Of a stretch of 5,132 bases of DNA, positions 4,889 through 5,132 are shown piece after piece. Origin of the DNA: Nitrosopumilaceae archaeon (GTDB taxonomy: Archaea > Thermoproteota > Nitrososphaeria > Nitrososphaerales > Nitrosopumilaceae); contig RKRU01000040.1 of the NCBI GenBank assembly GCA_007571225.1, positions 1 through 5,132 of the forward strand, read 5' to 3'. Made by a program: the position numbers and the translations under genes. The notes under the pieces were generated by a model, which saw nothing but the letters and a program-made list of their open reading frames with translations, did no database searches and had not been told where the DNA came from. Each line of letters opens with the position of its first letter. Position 1 is the first letter of the stretch.

Positions 4889-5046
4889 TACGCCAATGTT
4901 GTTGCATTTACATTCTGGTTCTGTCCAGAATACGGGGGCTGACTAGGATTCTCTCTAGGGCATACAAATCCCAGCCATTTGCACCCAATCCAATCTAATC
5001 ACAGCCACAACAACACCAAATACACAAAAACGACATGATTTCAAAG
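4889..5046. other. Non-coding stretch upstream of the methylase remnant
   Basis: Positions 4889-4942 continue the methylase frame without a start codon. ATTCTGG (4912-4918) and CCAGAAT (4925-4931) form a perfect 7-bp inverted repeat with a 6-base loop inside this continuation. The rest, about 4960-5040, is A/C-rich on the plus strand with no recognisable gene. A 42-codon minus-strand frame (5083-4955) crosses it into repeat copy 2 but has no support. Confidence 0.5.
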
Positions 5047-5132
5047 CCAATAATCCCATTATAAAATCAACTAGACCATCCATGACACCTGTCGGATCCC
5101 AATCTACAACATAATCAAACCACGATCAACCA
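5047..5132. repeat. Long direct repeat, copy 2 (runs off window end)
   Basis: This is the partner of 4046-4131 in the same orientation, offset 1,001 bp, at about 73% identity by eye. It is still matching at the last base of the window, so the true repeat is probably longer. A short ACATGA-TTC match just before both copies (4037 and 5033) may extend the similarity leftward with a small gap. Confidence 0.75.

Noticed and set aside
4978..5040. Possible decayed copy of the DHH gene's 3' end before repeat copy 2
   Set aside because: The match (AGCC...ACAAC...AATAC against the DHH end) needs several gaps and lies in A/C-rich low-complexity sequence; not supportable by eye.
4955..5083. 42-codon minus-strand frame with a hydrophobic stretch, starting in repeat copy 2
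   Set aside because: Copy 1 carries stop codons in the same frame, and differences between copies are spread evenly over codon positions, so there is no sign of coding constraint.
4046..5132. Long direct repeats as a CRISPR array
   Set aside because: Only two copies, about 1 kb apart and ~73% identical; CRISPR repeats are short, near-identical and regularly spaced.

Overview
The window looks archaeal, most likely a marine ammonia-oxidising thaumarchaeon (Nitrososphaerota, Nitrosopumilus/Cenarchaeum-like). Three observations point there. A secreted protein ends in a PEF-type C-terminal sorting tail. AT-rich TATA-like boxes sit about 28 nt upstream of start codons with no Shine-Dalgarno, as expected for leaderless transcripts. 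The genes are small and compact and use TTG or ATG starts. Base composition, near 50% GC by eye, is higher than typical open-ocean Nitrosopumilus and closer to Cenarchaeum-like lineages. The taxon is an inference.

Layout. Positions 1-116 hold the C-terminal end of an unidentified plus-strand gene. Positions 165-689 (+) encode an unrecognised, mostly acidic soluble protein, whose 3' end overlaps by 44 bp the convergent gene at 646-1428 (-). That gene encodes an exported, C-terminally anchored protein with two similar beta-sandwich-like units. Upstream of it on the minus strand lies a pair joined by a TTGA start/stop overlap: a 96-aa soluble protein (2200-2490) and a 246-aa protein with one N-terminal membrane anchor (1463-2203). 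The minus-strand genes form a probable cell-surface cluster, with an extra promoter before the PEF-tail protein.

Positions 2491-2803 are a divergent intergenic region unusually rich in symmetric elements. It holds a 14-bp tandem repeat, a 10-bp inverted repeat around a small AT palindrome, a perfect 18-bp palindrome and a clear TATA box. It separates the minus-strand cluster from a DHH/DHHA1 phosphoesterase (2804-4042, +), the only gene here with a confidently assigned catalytic fold.

Positions 4043-5132 look like an accessory island. A 203-aa minus-strand ORF resembling only the C-terminal part of an N6-adenine DNA methyltransferase is bracketed by two copies of a degenerate ~86-bp direct repeat 1,001 bp apart. 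The first copy begins 4 bp after the DHH stop codon; the second runs off the window. A further degenerate ~70-bp tandem duplication lies between the first copy and the methylase remnant. I found no rRNA, tRNA, CRISPR array or intact transposase. The best candidates for something undescribed are the repeat-bounded methylase remnant and the palindrome-rich control region of the DHH gene.
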